From Acidobacteriota bacterium (lineage in GTDB: Bacteria; Acidobacteriota; Terriglobia; Acidiferrales; UBA7541): a stretch of 64,000 bases of DNA. How positions within the stretch are numbered: the stretch's first letter is position 1; every line of letters starts with the position of its first letter. Where the stretch lies: positions 38,664 to 102,663 of the forward strand of contig QHYH01000102.1 in the NCBI GenBank assembly GCA_003223215.1. Reading direction: 5' to 3'. Made by a program: the position numbers and the translations under genes. The notes beneath the pieces are model-generated. The model was given only the letters and a program-made list of their open reading frames with translations, made no database searches and was not told the origin of the DNA. Below are positions 62,105 to 64,000 of the stretch, one piece after another.

Positions 62105-63700
62105 ATGGCAACCGCTACCATCCGGCCGCTGCCACTTCCCTTCTCCAACCGCATCGTACCGGTCAATGCGGCTCCTCGGGACTTTGACCCGGAAGGCGAT
62201 CTGCCGGAAGGATTCCTTGCCTTCCTTGCCCCGTTGCACGCGGCGATAACGCTGCGCCAGAGGGCGCTAGTGGCGCGCCGCGAAAATACCCTGGCGGAAG
62301 CACACGCGGGAAAGCTTCCTTCCTACGTGCCGCCATCGGTTGCGACGATGAGTTCGTGGAAGATCGAACTGCCGGCGTGGTGCGCGGACCAGCGCAATCA
62401 AATGACAGGTCCGGCAGACGACGCGGAACTCGTGGTGAAAATGGTCAATTCCGGCGCGCCGGGCGTGATGCTGGACCTGGAAGACTCGACGGCGAACACG
62501 TGGGAACACAACGCGCAGGGCATCAAAAACATTCATGAAGCGCTAGCGGGACAGCTGACCTACTTCGACCGCAAGCGCAATAACACCGTCGCGATCCATC
62601 CGGGCTCTACGGTCATTTTCACGCGGCCGCGCGGCTTGCACCTCCATCAGGCCGGAGTTTTGCGCGGTGAACTGTTGCCCGCCTCTGTCTTTGACGTGGC
62701 CATGGTCGCGTATCAACTGGATTTCAACGCGCTGAAGCATCCGCTGTGCATCTATATCCCCAAATCCGAATCGGCGGACGAAGCGCTGTGGTGGCGTGAT
62801 CTCTTCCAGATGGTGGCCCTGCTGAAAGGGCTGCCGAAGAACGCTATCAAGTGCATGGCGCTGGTCGAGTCACATCCCCTCGCATTTCAGATGGAAGAGT
62901 TCGCCTGGAATCTGCGGGAGCATATTGTCGGACTGAACCTCGGGCGCTGGGACTACATGGCCAGCCTGATCCACTTCAACCTGGAGGATCCTGAGTGGGT
63001 GCTGCCGGACCGCAACACGATTCCTCACAACGTCGCGTTTTTCCAAAACCTGCGCAATTTGATTCCGGAGATTTGCCACAAGCACGGAATGTTGGCAATT
63101 GGCGGAATGACGGCCCTCTATCCGAGTCGCGAAGACCCAGAGCTGAACAGGCGCGCTCTGAAAGTGCTCGCCGGGGACAAGAAGAACGAGTCGAATTCGC
63201 TGATGGACGGTGCGTGGACGGGCCATCCCGACCAAAACGAAATTGCCGTGAGCCAGTTCCCTGCCCCCAACCAGTTGCAGGCGCGGCCGGTGAACGCCAA
63301 CACGCATCCGGATTTGCGGCCGCTGCCGGAGGGCGTGGGCAAGCGGACGCTGGCGGGAACGCGCCGGGCCATTGGCACGGTGATTCGGTACCGCAACGGC
63401 GTTCTCCGCGGGAAAGGCGCAAGTTTGCTCGATGGCTACATGGAAGACTTGGCGACAGACCGGATTTACCGCCTGATGATCGCGCAGCGCATACGGCATT
63501 CGCGCCAAGCCGAAATTCTTGATGACAGCGGCACCGCGGTGGCACACACGCCGGAATTGATCAGCCGGCTCTTCGACGAGGAGCTCGACCGGCTGCTTCA
63601 AGAACAGAAGAGCGACGATCCTCAAACAGCGGCGACGCTTCGCGAAGCGCGCCGGATCAGTGAAGAGATGATTCGTCGGGAAGAGTTCGATCCGAGGTGA
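62105..63700 (+). CDS. aceB: Malate synthase (isoform A type)
   Basis: A 531-residue enzyme, the same size as E. coli AceB (533). VMLDLEDSTANTWEHNAQGI, VIFTRPRGLHLHQAG (Arg site), VESHPLAFQMEEFAWNLREH, IVGLNLGRWDYMASLIHFNL (metal Glu and Asp), HGMLAIGGMTALYPSREDPE, GAWTGHPDQNEIA and LDGYMEDLATDRIYRLMIAQ (catalytic Asp in MED) are recognisable, though PRGLHL and the YPSRED loop differ from the classical PRGWHL and IPI(K). It condenses glyoxylate with acetyl-CoA. No isocitrate lyase gene is adjacent. Confidence 0.85.
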   Translation: MATATIRPLPLPFSNRIVPVNAAPRDFDPEGDLPEGFLAFLAPLHAAITLRQRALVARRENTLAEAHAGKLPSYVPPSVATMSSWKIELPAWCADQRNQMTGPADDAELVVKMVNSGAPGVMLDLEDSTANTWEHNAQGIKNIHEALAGQLTYFDRKRNNTVAIHPGSTVIFTRPRGLHLHQAGVLRGELLPASVFDVAMVAYQLDFNALKHPLCIYIPKSESADEALWWRDLFQMVALLKGLPKNAIKCMALVESHPLAFQMEEFAWNLREHIVGLNLGRWDYMASLIHFNLEDPEWVLPDRNTIPHNVAFFQNLRNLIPEICHKHGMLAIGGMTALYPSREDPELNRRALKVLAGDKKNESNSLMDGAWTGHPDQNEIAVSQFPAPNQLQARPVNANTHPDLRPLPEGVGKRTLAGTRRAIGTVIRYRNGVLRGKGASLLDGYMEDLATDRIYRLMIAQRIRHSRQAEILDDSGTAVAHTPELISRLFDEELDRLLQEQKSDDPQTAATLREARRISEEMIRREEFDPR

Positions 63701-63822
63701 GGAAACGGTTTTTGGAAATTAGTTTCTCGTTCTAGGTATTTTATATTTCCGGGTGGTTGCACTCGACAGTGATTTGATTCGGTTCCGCAGAACTGCTCCG
63801 GCAGTCTCCAGGAGATCAATAA

Positions 63823-64000
63823 GCAGGATGCGGTCACATTGCCGCCCATGGAGGTAACGGGGCCAATAGCAAAGCGTATGGACCAACGGAAACGGCAAAA
63901 CACCCTTGGCGATTAACCGCCGCCGGCGCGCTCATTGACACCGGCGGGATCCTCGCGCTACTGGATTCGCGCGACCCCTGGCACAACCTCTGCAAAGGTG
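63823..64000 (+). CDS. PIN-domain protein, N-terminal part (cut by right edge)
   Basis: The frame following TAA 63820-63822 contains LTAAGALIDTGGILALLDSR then DPWHNLCKG at the right edge. ALIDTGGxLALLDxxDxxH is the N-terminal PIN-domain strand and helix with the first catalytic Asp. No ATG, GTG or TTG lies in frame between the stop and this segment, so the start is unresolved: it may use a rare codon, or a frameshift near 63913 may have separated it. It is probably a VapC-type toxin; the antitoxin is not visible upstream. Confidence 0.45.

Overview
The window reads as a chromosomal segment of a GC-rich soil-type bacterium, most likely an Acidobacteriota member. This is inferred from gene content: an acidobacterial-style Sm/Hfq-like protein, a BshA glycosyltransferase, a DUF6677-like membrane protein, the remnant of an Oar-like TonB-dependent receptor and a split complex I. 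No rRNA, tRNA, CRISPR array or insertion sequence was recognised.

Layout. 1-2.1 kb is a decayed accessory strip: a MarR-type regulator cut by the left edge with a palindromic operator built around its -10 box, a methyltransferase broken by one extra base, a broken small winged-helix-like gene, and remnants of a PIN toxin and an AbrB-like antitoxin. 2.1-21.2 kb is mostly housekeeping: an M24 peptidase, a DUF167 protein, an old-yellow-enzyme reductase, YggS, thymidylate kinase with DNA polymerase III delta-prime, an Hfq-like protein, a thioesterase, an SDR and BshA. It also holds a GbsR/DCC/membrane/NmrA operon with its own promoter-operator, a secreted trypsin-like protease, a beta-lactamase-fold hydrolase, a LytS-type kinase, RibA and ThiS.

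21.3-47.2 kb is the core of the window: two complete-looking but different sets of complex I genes facing each other. The plus-strand set is nuoA-C-D-EF(fused)-G-H-J-K-L-M-N. The minus-strand set is nuoA-C-D-H-J-K-L-M-N and runs on into atpZ, atpI, atpB and atpE, ending in a strong terminator. Both sets lack nuoB and nuoI, and the second also lacks the NADH-oxidising E/F/G module. The Fe-S subunits B and I, and the F1/b part of the ATP synthase, must be encoded elsewhere.

47.2-64 kb returns to metabolism on the minus strand: proC, a molybdenum-cofactor operon (moeA-moaC-response regulator-mog), purA, tag, a GT39-like membrane glycosyltransferase, glgA-trxA and an AhpD-like protein. A frameshifted, 5'-truncated TonB-receptor remnant follows. 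Next come rsmA, a glycerophosphodiesterase, a secreted two-BON protein, a malate synthase, and a PIN-domain reading frame cut by the right edge.

Several single-base frameshifts (789-793, about 13370) could be real decay or assembly errors; only read data can decide.
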